A stretch of 64,000 bases of DNA from contig JALIRH010000007.1 in assembly GCA_023055505.1 (NCBI GenBank), positions 16,598,273 through 16,662,272 on the forward strand, given 5' to 3'. Each line of letters starts with the position of its first letter. Position 1 is the stretch's first letter. Under the pieces are notes generated by a model that saw nothing but the letters and a program-made list of their open reading frames with translations, ran no database searches and had not been told where the DNA came from. Shown here piece by piece: positions 11,525 to 22,590 of the stretch. The DNA is from Callipepla californica brunnescens. Its lineage: Eukaryota; Chordata; Aves; Galliformes; Odontophoridae. Both the position numbers and the translations under genes were made by a program.

Positions 11525-12340
11525 TCACAGAATCATAGAACTGAAGGGGTTGGAAGGGACCTATGGCTCCCCCCCCCCCAGCCCTCCCCCTGCCAAAGCA
11601 GCTCCTTAGCCCAAGTTAGGTGTCCAGGTGGGTCCTGAACATCTCCAGAGAAGGAGACTCCACCACCTCTCTGTGAAGCCTGTGCCAATGCTCTGTCACT
11701 GCACCGTGAAGAAGTTCCCAGGCACATTTGTGCAAAATTTCCTATGCGTTAGTTTGTTTGACCTGATGGCCATGCTCTTCTCAATGCACCCTATAATACC
11801 ATTGGCCTTCTTGGCCACCAGGGCACACTGCTGGCTCATGGCCAGCCTGTCATCCACCAGAATACACAGGTCCCTTTACTCAGAGCTCCTTTCTAGCAGG
11901 TCATTCCCCAGCCTGTGCTGGTGCATGCTGTTATTCCTCCCTAGGTGCAAGACTTTACACTTGCTCTTGTTAAACCTCATCTGGTTTCTTTCTGCCCAAC
12001 TCTCCAGCCTGTCCAGGACTCGCTGAATGGCAGCACAGCCTTCCGGCGCATCAGTCATTCCTCTGAGGTTTGTATCATCAGCAAACTTGCTGAGGGTGGA
12101 CTCTATCCCCTCATCAAGGTCATTGATGAAGATGTTCAACAGGACCAGACCCAGCACTGTTCCCTGAGGAATACCACTAAGTACAGGCCTCCAACTGGAC
12201 TCTGTGCCACCGATCGCAACCCTCTGAGCTCTGCCAGTCAGCTAGTTCTCAAGACACCTCACTGTCCACTCATCTATTCCACACTTCCTTAACTTTGTTA
12301 TAAGGATTCTGTGGGAGACATTGTCAAATGCCATGTTATT
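11525..12340 (-). mobile_element. CR1 LINE fragment with degraded reverse transcriptase
   Basis: Reading on the minus strand, the element runs from about 12335 to its 3' end at about 11525. The 3' end shows the CR1 signature on plus, CACAGAATCATAGAACTG followed by GGTTGGAAGGGACC. The minus-strand frame 11876-12157 (93 codons) carries reverse transcriptase palm motifs: the hydrophobic run around residues 4-14, then F-A-D-D at residues 25-28 with the catalytic aspartate pair, and the K-KCKVLHLG block near residues 64-73. The 'GIPQG'-like motif upstream (near 12160-12180) lies in another frame, showing a frameshift. The sequence between 11750 and 11880 is shorter than in other copies, indicating a deletion. 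The 5' end is truncated, as usual for CR1. Confidence 0.93.
11876..12157 (-). pseudogene. CR1 ORF2 reverse transcriptase fragment
   Basis: A 93-codon open piece of the CR1 ORF2 polyprotein, whose normal job is target-primed reverse transcription of the element RNA. The catalytic FADD motif is kept at residues 25-28, but the fingers and thumb and the endonuclease are absent. Reading is lost to a frameshift on the 5' side. It cannot encode an active enzyme. Confidence 0.85.
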
Positions 12341-12806
12341 TTATAGTCTTATTTTATCAACACTATTTTAAAATTCAGTTGCAGCTCTGAAAATAATACT
12401 TCCCATTTATTTCCATGAAAACCACAACTGATACAATGATCATTTAGCTGCTCAGCATACTCAGAAGGAGTTGATACATCTCCTATAAAATAAACTTTTG
12501 ATTTCAAAATTGAAAAAAAAAACACAACCTTTTATTGAAGTTAATGTGTAGCAATCTACTGTTCATCTCCAATTCTAATTAATAATTATTTTGTTTATAT
12601 TTTAAGAGTACTTTTACAAGAATCAGGATGCTGGAATGACACAGAACATTACTATAACAGTACCACCAGCTTGAAAACTAGTTTCCTAGAACACTGGAAA
12701 TGTGAAATTAATCATCCTCTAATTGGCAAATATATCATGAACATAATTTCATTATCCAGAGTAAGCTCTCACTACCTGGAAGTACTGACATTTACTGAAA
12801 TTTTTT

Positions 12807-12848
12807 TTTTTATTTAGTCCATATTTTATTTATTTTATTTAGTCCATA
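12807..12848. repeat. 16-bp direct repeat with 10-bp spacer
   Basis: TTTTATTTAGTCCATA occurs at 12807-12822 and again at 12833-12848. It is probably a local slippage or duplication event in AT-rich sequence. Confidence 0.8.
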
Positions 12849-14167
12849 AAAAGAGTAGTTTATGGTTTATGGTAGATTATATAGTACAATATGATAATAC
12901 GGTAGGAAAATGATGCTTCAATACATAGTAGTAGATGTCTTTTATTAAAAATATTCTCATAAGCAGATGATATGCAATGAAAATACATTTAAAATAGAAT
13001 TTATTGGTAATGATATGTGTCCACATTTCTAATTTAATTAAAAGCAAAGCTTCAACCTGTATATCAGTTTCATTTTTTTTTTATGTCTGAACAACACCTG
13101 GCTAGATACTTATTATTTTACATATTCAGTAGAAATCATAAGCACACGATCTTGCATCTGAATGCTGAACAAAATCAGTATTCAGTCAGTCAATAATGAA
13201 GGGATATTGCCAGATGGATCCTGCCAGGTGTTAGCAATTAATTATTGATATATTTGGGGAATATTTAAAATGATATTAAAATGTAGAGTCTTCCTGCATG
13301 AGACTGATGCATTATCTAGTCGGTTGCTGATTATGTGCATTTTCCTTCTTTACCTTACACAAAATGTTGAAAAGAGATCCTTCTGAAGAAATCAAAGGCA
13401 CTCCCTTTGGCAGGTTATTATGTGGTCTGTTGAAAACAGGGTTTGGAAGAGGATTTCAGAATATGTTTTATATAGAAACAATGATAACACAGAAATTTCT
13501 TGTTCATTTTCAGCTTGTTTAGGAGGCTTTCTCTTCTTCTTTAAATGCATATTTCAATATCAAGCATAAGACACTAATACAAGGTAAAAATAAAATTGAG
13601 AAAGCATAACCTCTTGTTCATGGTTTGATTATGTTTTGATTAAGTGCTGAAGGACAAACAGAAATGCAATTTAGCTGATCCATGATTTACAATATATGAT
13701 GCAATAGTTCAGCTGACAACAGTAAAAATTGATGTCACCTGCTCTACAGAGTAGGGACAACAGCGGAAACACTACCATAGAGGCTTATTCATGCTTTACG
13801 AGTAACGCAATGTTTGTCGAGCCTGTCCTTGGTACTGTAGTTTATTTTTTGCCAGCTCAATTTCAGTGTCTCAGCTGGATGGCAAACAGCAGTGACAGTG
13901 ATTTCTGATAAGAATATTTGTCTATAGCATCTCACTTGTACTATCTGGATTTAGACCACTCCATAGGTTTCCAACCAAGTTTAGACCTGATATAGTGATG
14001 TAACAGAATTAAGATTTTTTTAGATTTTTTTTATCAATGACAGTGAGCACTGCTTGAGCCTTTTTCTGCTCCAAAGTAGATCTGGAAGATTATTAAAATA
14101 GTTAGAGAGAGACATAAAAACCCACTTACGTAGCTTCTGTAGGAAACAAACTTCACAATGTGTTTGG

Positions 14168-14168
<1 letters not shown>

Positions 14169-14204
<36 letters not shown>
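14169..14204. repeat. (GTT)12 microsatellite
   Basis: Twelve uninterrupted GTT units, reading AAC on the other strand. The minus-strand frame across it (14034-14255) gives a run of 12 asparagines, an artefact of the repeat and not a protein. A pure array of this length is likely to be polymorphic. Confidence 0.95.
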
Positions 14205-14205
<1 letters not shown>

Positions 14206-14475
14206 CTCTTGGTATCTTGTCTTTGTGCAGAAAGAAAAAGAAAAATTAGATTCATTTCACCCCATTATGCCATCTAGAACTTGAGAAAGCTAAACCTAAG
14301 TTAGTAAAATTTGTGTCCTCTTTCAGTCAATAAATAAAAGTAGGCACATTCAAAGAGGAATTACTTTGACCCACCCCGTGGGCCCCTTTTATAGTGAAAT
14401 GATTCTCCTGTTTAATCATTACACTGTCAATGAAAGAAGGGCAGAACATACTATTTTTAGAAAAATAACTATATA

Positions 14476-15029
14476 CTTCAGTAACTCCAAACATAATGCC
14501 TCCTATTTCTTTCCATGGAAACTACAACAAGTACAGAAAACTATTTGATAGAGAAAATTCTCAGCTACAAAACACTATTGTTCAACATGGTCACCACCAT
14601 TAACTAGGAATTTCTGCTACCAATTAACTAGAAGATCCTTTATGCTGAGATTGTAAGCATTTACATGACAGCCTGGACAAGGGCTTGTCTTTCATATCAT
14701 TGTCACCTTTGCTGAAAGGCATCACCCATCACCCCACTGTGCTCACATCTGCTGTTTGGTCTCCATAAATGTTCAGAAAGTGCCAGTGAACGTCAATCGG
14801 TGCAGTTTTTTCCTCACAGAAGAATTCAATTCCACACCACTGTTCTATATGCATCTTCATGTCAGAAACCATTTTGTCACACTGTACCTCTGCTGCCGTC
14901 TGTTGCACAGCAACAAAAGGTAATTTTGGTGGGAAGGTTCAGCCTGTACTGCTGTACAGCCAACACCTGCCTGTGATGCTGTGAGCTGACACAGTGAAAT
15001 ACTAAGTGTTACTTTTGGAGCAGCACAAC
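14476..15029 (-). mobile_element. Mariner-family deletion derivative, copy A
   Basis: The left end (14481-14508, GTAACTCCAAACATAATGCC...) and the reverse complement of the right end (about 14998-15025, CTCCAAAAGTAACACTTAGT) are imperfect terminal inverted repeats. A TA dinucleotide flanks each end. Read on minus, the interior gives degraded transposase N-terminal sequence: a stretch equivalent to IDVHWHFLNIYGDQTADVST, then K-DNDMKDKP, typical of the helix-turn-helix part of mariner transposase. The catalytic DDD/E core is absent, and the total of about 550 bp is far short of the usual 1.3 kb. Stops break the frame. The copy at about 36.4 kb shares the same organisation. This resembles mariner repeats reported from chicken; the subfamily name is uncertain. 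Confidence 0.8.
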
Positions 15030-16999
15030 TATTTTCATGTGGCAAATCATTTTACGACTAGATGTCTTGAAAACATTGTTGCATTACTACAAAAAGAGGC
15101 CGGAAAACCTTTTTATCAAATGTTCTAACTGACCACAAAGGAAGGATTTTCTGACACTTCAACATTTTAAACCAGTTCATATTTTTTTGGAATGAACACC
15201 ACAACGTGGAGAGAAGTTGTGAGGCTGATAGTCAAATCATGTTCAGATTTGTGGCTCACATCACAAGGAAAGTGAGGTAAAAGGAAAAACTCCATTCAAA
15301 CCCAACTGTTTCATGTAAGTGTCTGTATAGGTGTCTCCCACTTAAGAGGTCTAGGGATCAATTTGTTTTGCATTCCCAAGGTTCTCCTGTGCAGGCCCTC
15401 TCTATTGTTCTGCAAGGTCTAACATATGTCCTCTCTTACATCTGTAGATCTACCTTGGAGAACCTCTAACAAGCACAGGTGCCTGTGCATTTAAACTAAG
15501 CTGCTAGGTAATGTAATCAATTGGACTTAAACAATCATTCTTCTTAATGTAATTGTAACCACAGTGTGATTTTTTTTCCCATTATAGGCATCCACCAGGA
15601 CTCCCAAGATTATCAGAGACATCTGCAAATAACCAACAGACACAATAGAGGGATTATTGGGAAATGTTTCTTTCTTTCTGGTGCACAAATCAGCTGTGTG
15701 GCTGTATATAATCAGCCAAACTGGTTCAAGGCTAATCTGAATTATACCAAGTTAGCTTCAACTGGCTATAATGAGATGCTGAGCTACCCAGTATGAACAT
15801 GTAGATCTCTAACTTTAAGTCTTTGAGTCTTGAGCTAAATTCTTTTCCTGAAAGTTTAGAATGGTGCCGTTAGCTTCCAGACTTCAGAACTCAAGTACCA
15901 CACTTCCCAAGACACATCAAAACTGAGCCAGGAATTTACAAGATCAGAACTAGTATCATCCCCTATCTGCTTGCTTTAACTAGGAGAACGGCCGCAGAGT
16001 CTCATGTTAATGCATCAGAACAAAGGGGATACAAAACCATTTGGCATCTGGCAACTCCTCAGTCATAAGAATTTCTCTAGCAGGTGTAGAAACAACACAG
16101 CTCACTTCTAAATCATCTTCGCCTTTTAGAAGTGGAAAGTTTGTGATTAAGAGAGCATGGGAAGCACACTGCTCTGCTCCAATGATTTCTTGGCAAGATT
16201 TTAGCCCTCCAGGACTCTACCTAGCAGTAGCAGCTTGACCAGTCCTGGAGTTCTCTTTTGTAATTCTGAAAGTTTAATTATGTATGAGATGTATAGCGAT
16301 GTCTGTGTTTAAATCTGTCTGAATTTTTGCATCCTAGAGGGCTGTTCTGGGCATCTTTGAAGTGTCAGTGAACACAGGGAAAAAAGATTAACTCTTTCTA
16401 TGAGAACCACCACTGTAATCTCTTTTTGAGTAGGTAGTTCGTTAGGATTTATAGGGAAAAACTATGACTTTGGGGAAATACTTGCACAGGAAACATCATG
16501 AAAATTAAGGACATGGCATTAATGGAATTATTTGGGGAATAGAAATTGGAAATTTAGACTGCTTCTGTTGTCAATTGTGAGACTTATGAGTCTCTGTAAG
16601 ATAAAAATTCCTCATACACAAAACAGGAAAGACCTTAAGTAACTGACTGAGCTTAAGACATGTTAGTCCCTGGGGCCTAAAAGACTGAATCAGAGATGGA
16701 CATTAGGCACCTATGTCCATACAATTATTTTAATGAATAAAACTAATTGGATAAATTTCCCATTTACAGCTGAAGGGCGAAATTAACTTCAGAATCAGTA
16801 ATTTATGTCTAAACTGCATGACACAAGCACATGGGCTGAGAACCTGTGTTACAGTCAACAGATGTAGGCGTCTCAATCAACTACTGACTTCTTCTGTACC
16901 TACTGCTCCTACCTCCTATTGCTCAGATCACACTCTCACTGACACTCAAAATAAGACAGGAAAATTCTCTTCTCAATAGCAGATTATGTCCACACACAA
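15030..16999. other. Unique DNA, no gene established
   Basis: No transposon was recognised. At 15570-15587 a pyrimidine tract followed by CATTATAG resembles a splice acceptor and precedes a 76-codon plus frame (15566-15796) with no recognisable domain. No matching donor could be assigned. Confidence 0.45.
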
Positions 17000-17175
17000 C
17001 TCTGGCTGTTCCTTCCTAGTGAGACTAACATGCATGGAAAATCTAGTTCCATATTATTAAACTCTCTTACTCTCCAAGAAGGACAGATCCAAATAGCATG
17101 CTGAGGATTGCCTGTAGTCTCTGCTAAATTTCTAACTAAGAAAGATAGTCCTATAATAGTACTTGCCAATCCCCC
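17000..17175 (-). repeat. Unnamed dispersed repeat, copy 1
   Basis: The reverse complement of this segment aligns by eye with plus-strand 61384-61525. Shared blocks in order include an 'agtact/ggtact' start, (A)TTAGCA, CAGGCA/GAGCA with TCC(T/C)CAG, GCATG, TTGGAT, TGGAG, GAGAGTTT, AGATT, CATGCAT, TAGT and CTCA. Similarity is patchy and the family is unknown to me. An old LTR or DNA-transposon end is possible. The minus frame 16984-17169 is a by-product of it. Confidence 0.45.
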
Positions 17176-18461
17176 TGATGTTCAGTTGTTGCTCTACCAT
17201 GTACAGTGAGATCATGGAAGCAGAGGAGAACAATCAACAGAGGATGGTCCTTGAGCTCATCAACTCACTTTTCAGTTCCTTCTTTCAGGCATTGGGTTTC
17301 TGATATCCAATATGAAAAAGGTTAAAGCAATTTTCAAAGGAGAATCTGAGTCATAATTTCTTGTTGCATGTACATTTCTGAGTGACTTGTTGAAGAACAA
17401 CCTGCATGTGGCAGACTGCTAATACTGTAAAATGTATAGCTTTATTACAAATTCTGCTTTCAGTTGTAATTTCTTTTATCTCTCAATATCCATGTTTTTA
17501 TTTGACTCCATGTCCAATTTAATAGGCTTCTGTATGGATATCAAAGCAATTTATGATTATCCGTGAGAATCTATGAAATGATGTCTCACTGTCATAGATA
17601 GAAAGTAACTAACTGCTCTGAGAGCATGGTCATGATATTAAATAGTCAATTCATTTGCAATGATCACACATCTGGCACCTTTTTCATATCTGTGCATACC
17701 TGCCTTGATGTAGAGCATTGTGTTTTTAATGTAATCCTCCACAGACCAATAAATTCACTCTTTATCATCTTATTGAACTGAATAGTATCAGAAAACTCTG
17801 TGAGAGTGTGTAAGATGATATAAATTCTAACCAGTTTAAAACTGAGCATGTCTATTATCAGCAATATTAACTAAAGAAAAATTCTTCAATCCAGTGCCAA
17901 ACATGCATTCTTAATCTGACACATTAATGGGATATGACCCAGGTGAAATGGTGTAAGTTACAAGAGAATGAAGGACATGAATGTAAAAGGACAAGAATCC
18001 CAATTTTGTTTTCCACGTTTTTACCCAAGTGAAAAAATGAGTTTTCACAGCTGTTTGGCCTTCCAAGATTTCTCTTTGAAGAAAAGCCATAGAATGGCTC
18101 TTCTATTGTTTTACCTTTCTACTCCGTACACAAAAGAAATGAAACAACAATCTTCCTACTGTTTTTGAAGAAAGGGCAAAATTTCCCTGTCGTCTGAGGA
18201 CTGGCTGACTTCACTCCCATCAACTATGACATCCATTCTTTCCTTCAGAGCCATCCAGTTGGGAAGCTACTTTCCTGGAGCTTTTCTCTGCTGGATAATG
18301 TGTGCTCACTCCTATGGGGGAAAACAATCTTTCCCAACACTTCCTATCCTACATTTTCCTCATGACGAAGTACGCAGCCACCAGAAAAAGGTAATAATGC
18401 ACTCTTCTCCTGCCTGCTTCCACAAACATATTTTTTCTGCAGAAACATCATTGACAAACAT
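17176..18461. other. Unique AT-rich DNA, no gene seen
   Basis: No transposon was recognised and no convincing open frame is present. The 220-codon plus frame that begins at 18226 is a chance fusion running into a microsatellite and a CR1 copy. Confidence 0.5.
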
Positions 18462-18517
18462 AAATGCTACTGCTACTATTACTACTACTATTACTACTAC
18501 TACTACTACTACTACTA
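18462..18517. repeat. (ACT)n microsatellite
   Basis: An interrupted array of CTG/CTA/ATT triplets that becomes a pure ACT run at about 18492-18517. It ends exactly where recognisable CR1 sequence begins. Confidence 0.9.
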
Positions 18518-18993
18518 GTACAAGTGGATGTCAAGCTCAACATGAGCCAGCAATATGCCCTCACTGCCTAGAAAGTCAACCATATTCTGGGATGGGCTCA
18601 AAGAAGGGTAGCCACCATGTTGAAAGAAGCGAATCTCCCCCTTTACTCTGTGTTGATGAGGCCTCTCCTGGAGACGAGACAGCTCAGGGGAAACAAGATC
18701 GCAGCCTTTCAGTATTTAACAGGGCTTTAAGGAAGAAGGGGACTTACTGTAGTTTGGATATAAGGAAAAACTTATTTACAGAAAGGGTTGTTAAGCACTG
18801 GAATAGGCTCCCCAGGGAGGTGGTTGAGTTACCATCCCTGAATATGTTTAAAATCTGTTTGGATGTGGTGCTCAGGGACATGATTTAGCAGTGAGTTTTT
18901 AGAGTTAGGGTAGTATGGTTAGGTTGCAGTTGGAGTTGATGAACTTGAAGATCTTTTCCAACCTGGGCGATTCTATGATTCTATGATTCTATT
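18515..18993 (+). mobile_element. CR1 LINE 3' fragment
   Basis: Plus-strand CR1. It starts with the ORF2 C-terminal part (CATGAGCCAGCAATATGCCC, then CAACCATATTCTGGG) and passes 'ttggatataaggaaaaac', 'ttaagcactggaataggctccccagggaggtgg' and 'ccatccctgaatatgttt'. It ends in TCTTTTCCAACCTGG plus three units of ATTCTATG at about 18972-18993. Internal deletions are evident near 18665-18690. The 3' section with GGGACATGATTTAG marks a different CR1 subfamily from the copies at 11.5, 49.3 and 52.9 kb, and the same type as the one at 31.2 kb. The long plus frame 18226-18888 runs into it but is not a gene. Confidence 0.93.
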
Positions 18994-21900
18994 ACAGTGA
19001 GAGGTTGATCAAGCTATGTTTACAAAGAAATTTTGCTTAATATTATGAAACTGATTACTGCATAAAAAGCCTCATCAAACGCACACTAAGGCCAATGGGA
19101 ATCTTTGCAGTGGTTTCAGGGGAGCTTTACTTCTAGTGTTTAAATGTGTAGGCCTTCATTGAGAAAAAATGCTGGTATGAGTATCTCTTTTTTATTTATG
19201 TTTTAGGCTACAGCTTTGCACAGGAGGCTGACTCTGACACTAACTGTTCATCTGTTAGCTGGCACTACAGACTTTCAGGAAAAGACTCCAATTATGCCAG
19301 CACAATCATTTGAACCCTTACCAGTGACTCACATGCTGCTGGTGTGACACTAACATTCTTGTGTGACACAGTGGAATACATTTTAGCAATTATTTCAGTA
19401 ACTATGTTTCTACTCTTTCATACAAAATTGTTCAGCATTTCTTGCATTTGGAAATTCTGCTAGTATCAGAAGGAATCGTTAAGAACTCAAGGTTGTGTTG
19501 CACAGAAGTTTGCATGATTACATGGGATTATCAAAAGAAAAATATACAAGTGTCAGATAGATCCTGATAAGTACAATATGCAAAACTGATACTTAAATAA
19601 ATAATCACCCCTGAAATGATGAATTTTTGCTCCACTTGACATAAAAATTATCCAGTGACGTCCAAAAAGTCACTCAAACTAGTGTAATTGATGTGTTGAG
19701 CTGAGAAACTAGTGGAAATCAATTATTACACTGCTCGATTAGTTTATTCCATTTATTATTAAATAAATATTTCCTTTGGTTATAAAAAGCCTTCTGCCAC
19801 TTTACAGGCAAGTAAAAATTAATCCTCGAGTTACAAGTGCTTTCATTTCTATCAGCTACTCTCTGTTTAATTCCTGAGAATAACCAAGACATTTCAATTT
19901 TGTTTTTATTTGACCTTAACAGAATTGTTCTCTTAACTCTGCAAATTCTCTTCGTTTATGCTTCTTAGACAACATAATTTGCTTCAGTTCCCTTCTTACA
20001 CACATTTTGACATTTGTCAACTGAAAATAAGAGCATCTAGTAAAGGCAAATGAACATTCATCTCTGAAAACCCTTTTTATTCCCCTGTTGATCAATCCTT
20101 GAATAATATACTCTCTGTTGTAACTCAGGTATCACCATTTTGCCTGTGATGTCAGGCATCTGAAAACAATAGGCATCTGAAGATTGTTGCACTCTATTTT
20201 TCTATTTTTTCATCTGCTTTTCTGATTTGCTCATTATAGACTTGCTTGCATTAGTCTACACCAGTGAAAGCAAAATTGTATACTGTATACAGCAGAACTG
20301 TCTCTTGACTTATCTGCAGCACTCCTGCAGGAGATAAGCTGTTTTCTCCAATAGCTTCCCAGTGTTATAAGTGGCCTATCTTAATCCCAGAGTTAGTCTC
20401 AGTAGCCAGAAAGACACTGAGAAACTAAATTGAAACTTCTAAACTGTGATTTGTAATGACTTTGGACAGCATCATCAAAATACTGAGAACTAACATTAGC
20501 CAACAAGAATTAGAGTTTTCTTTTATTGTCAAGTTCAATTAAGGACTTCCTGGAAGAGTTAACTTTTACTGTTGAGTTTGAAGTTTTGTGCACTATATTG
20601 CCAGTGTTTCAGGAAAACAAAAACAAATAAATAAATAAATTAAGAAAAAACGAGACGCATAAACAACAAAATTAGGCCAAATGGTGGTATAAACTTCAAA
20701 TATCAAGTATTCTCTGAAGAAATATAATATGCATAGCCAAAATTCATTGGTTTTAAGAGAGGGATAAATGCTCCCTTAACGTATGTATTTTCTCTCTCTC
20801 TCCTTTTTTTTGTAGTTAAGAGACAATACTGAGATACTGAAGAACATTTCAGGGAATGGAAATTACAGCTTATAAATATTTCACACAATCTGATGATTAT
20901 ACTTGATTAATTAGTTTTCAAGAAGCAAGTTAAAAGCCATGAAAACATCAACAAAACCTTACTGAACAATTTCTCAAAGAAATTGTCAGTAAGCAGATAA
21001 TCTCATAGCATGAGTATTAGCAATTACAAGGGACACTTACCTCAAATACATGTATTAAAACATAAAGAAAATTATAGCATTATATTAATGGCCATTTTAC
21101 ATAATATAATTCTTATAGTTACCCCAAGAGAAATATTAATATATATACCAAAATACAAACATGAATGATGATCACTGTTTTGGCTAAGCTTTAATTGTAG
21201 TTCTGAATTTTTTTTAAGATGCCACCTGAAACATAATTGTACCTCTTTTCTTAAATTTGCATCTGAAATCTAAGCCTACTAAATAATTACAATAGATTTC
21301 ATTTGTACTTAGTCTTTTCCCACACCCAAAAAAATCACTCAACATCCAATGAATGATTGCCATGAAAGACCAGTAGTAGATTAAAAGAACATTAGAACAC
21401 AAGCGGCTGCTTTCAAGTTGTATGGAACCTCCTCATGGTTGAAACTGAAATTTAAAGAGAGTATATTGACATTAAAAACAAGGTTTTATTGTTGTTAGAA
21501 ATTCAGCTTCAATTAGGCTTAGTGAAAACATGTTGAACACACTTCGGTCTCCATATTTTGTTTCATTTCAGGAAAATCTGAAGGGTTCAAAATTCTGCAA
21601 TGAGAATATCATTCAAAGACAGGCTTTTTCTGTTCCCAGGAGAAGCAACATAGAAAGTAGGATTTTCAGCCACAACATCTAAAGATACTGCTTCCTAACC
21701 TAAACATGCAGCAAAGGAGGGCAAATCTCATTTTATCCTAATGCAGAGTAAGAGCTGCACTCTGCATATAATTAATGTTTAATGTTGTAGCATTTAAATG
21801 AATTTCCCTGGTAGGAGAAGAAACAAAAATGGCAAAATGTGCAGTATGTGCATACATGTAGAATTATTATTTTGAGAAGAAATACCTCTTTTGGAAGCAA

Positions 21901-22570
21901 AATACTTGCTAGCATATCAGAGAGTTCAAATTTAGGGAGAATATTCTCTGGAGATTATGCCCTGCAGCACTGAACTGAACTCTTGGGAATGCAGTTACTT
22001 CTTGAGAATACACTTACATCTGTTTCAACTACAACTTTTCTTTCCTAGATAGCTAAAAGTCATGAAATGTATTAAATGGTGGTCTTCAAAACTGGAAGAA
22101 ATAATCCTAACAGAAATAAAAGAATACAAGGCAATAGCTAAAGGCCACAGAGAATTTCTGTCCTATATATTTTCATTTCCATAAAAAACAAGGCTCAATA
22201 GATACAAGCTACATGTAGTTAGATTTAATTATTTACATTTTAATAAATTATCACAGATAACAATGTCACTGTCTACCATTAAAATCGTAACCTTTGCCTA
22301 ATTTGCAGAACACTAATCTGAAATATTTTAATAAATTTTGGAATATTCCATACCATTTTCTATTAACCTAAACTGCAGAGTCTGAATTTATCCCTGCAGA
22401 CCTTTTGTCTGCTGCATATGCTATGCACATGCAATGTTCATAATGTGTTTTGATTTTCCATGGCTCTCTTAAATCTGCTTCCTTACTTGAGGCCTGCAAT
22501 TCATCCTTTTTTAACTAAATGGCTTCCATTTCAGCATGGCTTTACCACAATTACTTCCAAAGACTTTGAA

Positions 22571-22590
22571 AGGTGCCAGTCTTGGCACCT
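22571..22590. repeat. Perfect 8-bp hairpin
   Basis: AGGTGCCA and its reverse complement TGGCACCT flank the loop GTCT. A diverged direct repeat, CTGATGC(A/G)CTTA, follows within 40 bases. No function is implied. Confidence 0.65.

Larger units (their letters stand above)
12341..14475. other. Unique AT-rich DNA with a (GTT)n microsatellite
   Basis: No gene or transposon was recognised. The block holds a 16-bp interrupted direct repeat at 12807-12848, a block at 13190-13350 with CAGATGG, CAGGTG and TAATTATTGAT motifs, and the GTT array at 14169-14204. Confidence 0.5.

Noticed and set aside
18226..18888. A 220-codon plus-strand frame, the longest in the window
   Set aside because: It joins unique sequence, a threonine-coding microsatellite and CR1 3' sequence. 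No domain, start context or splice structure supports a gene.
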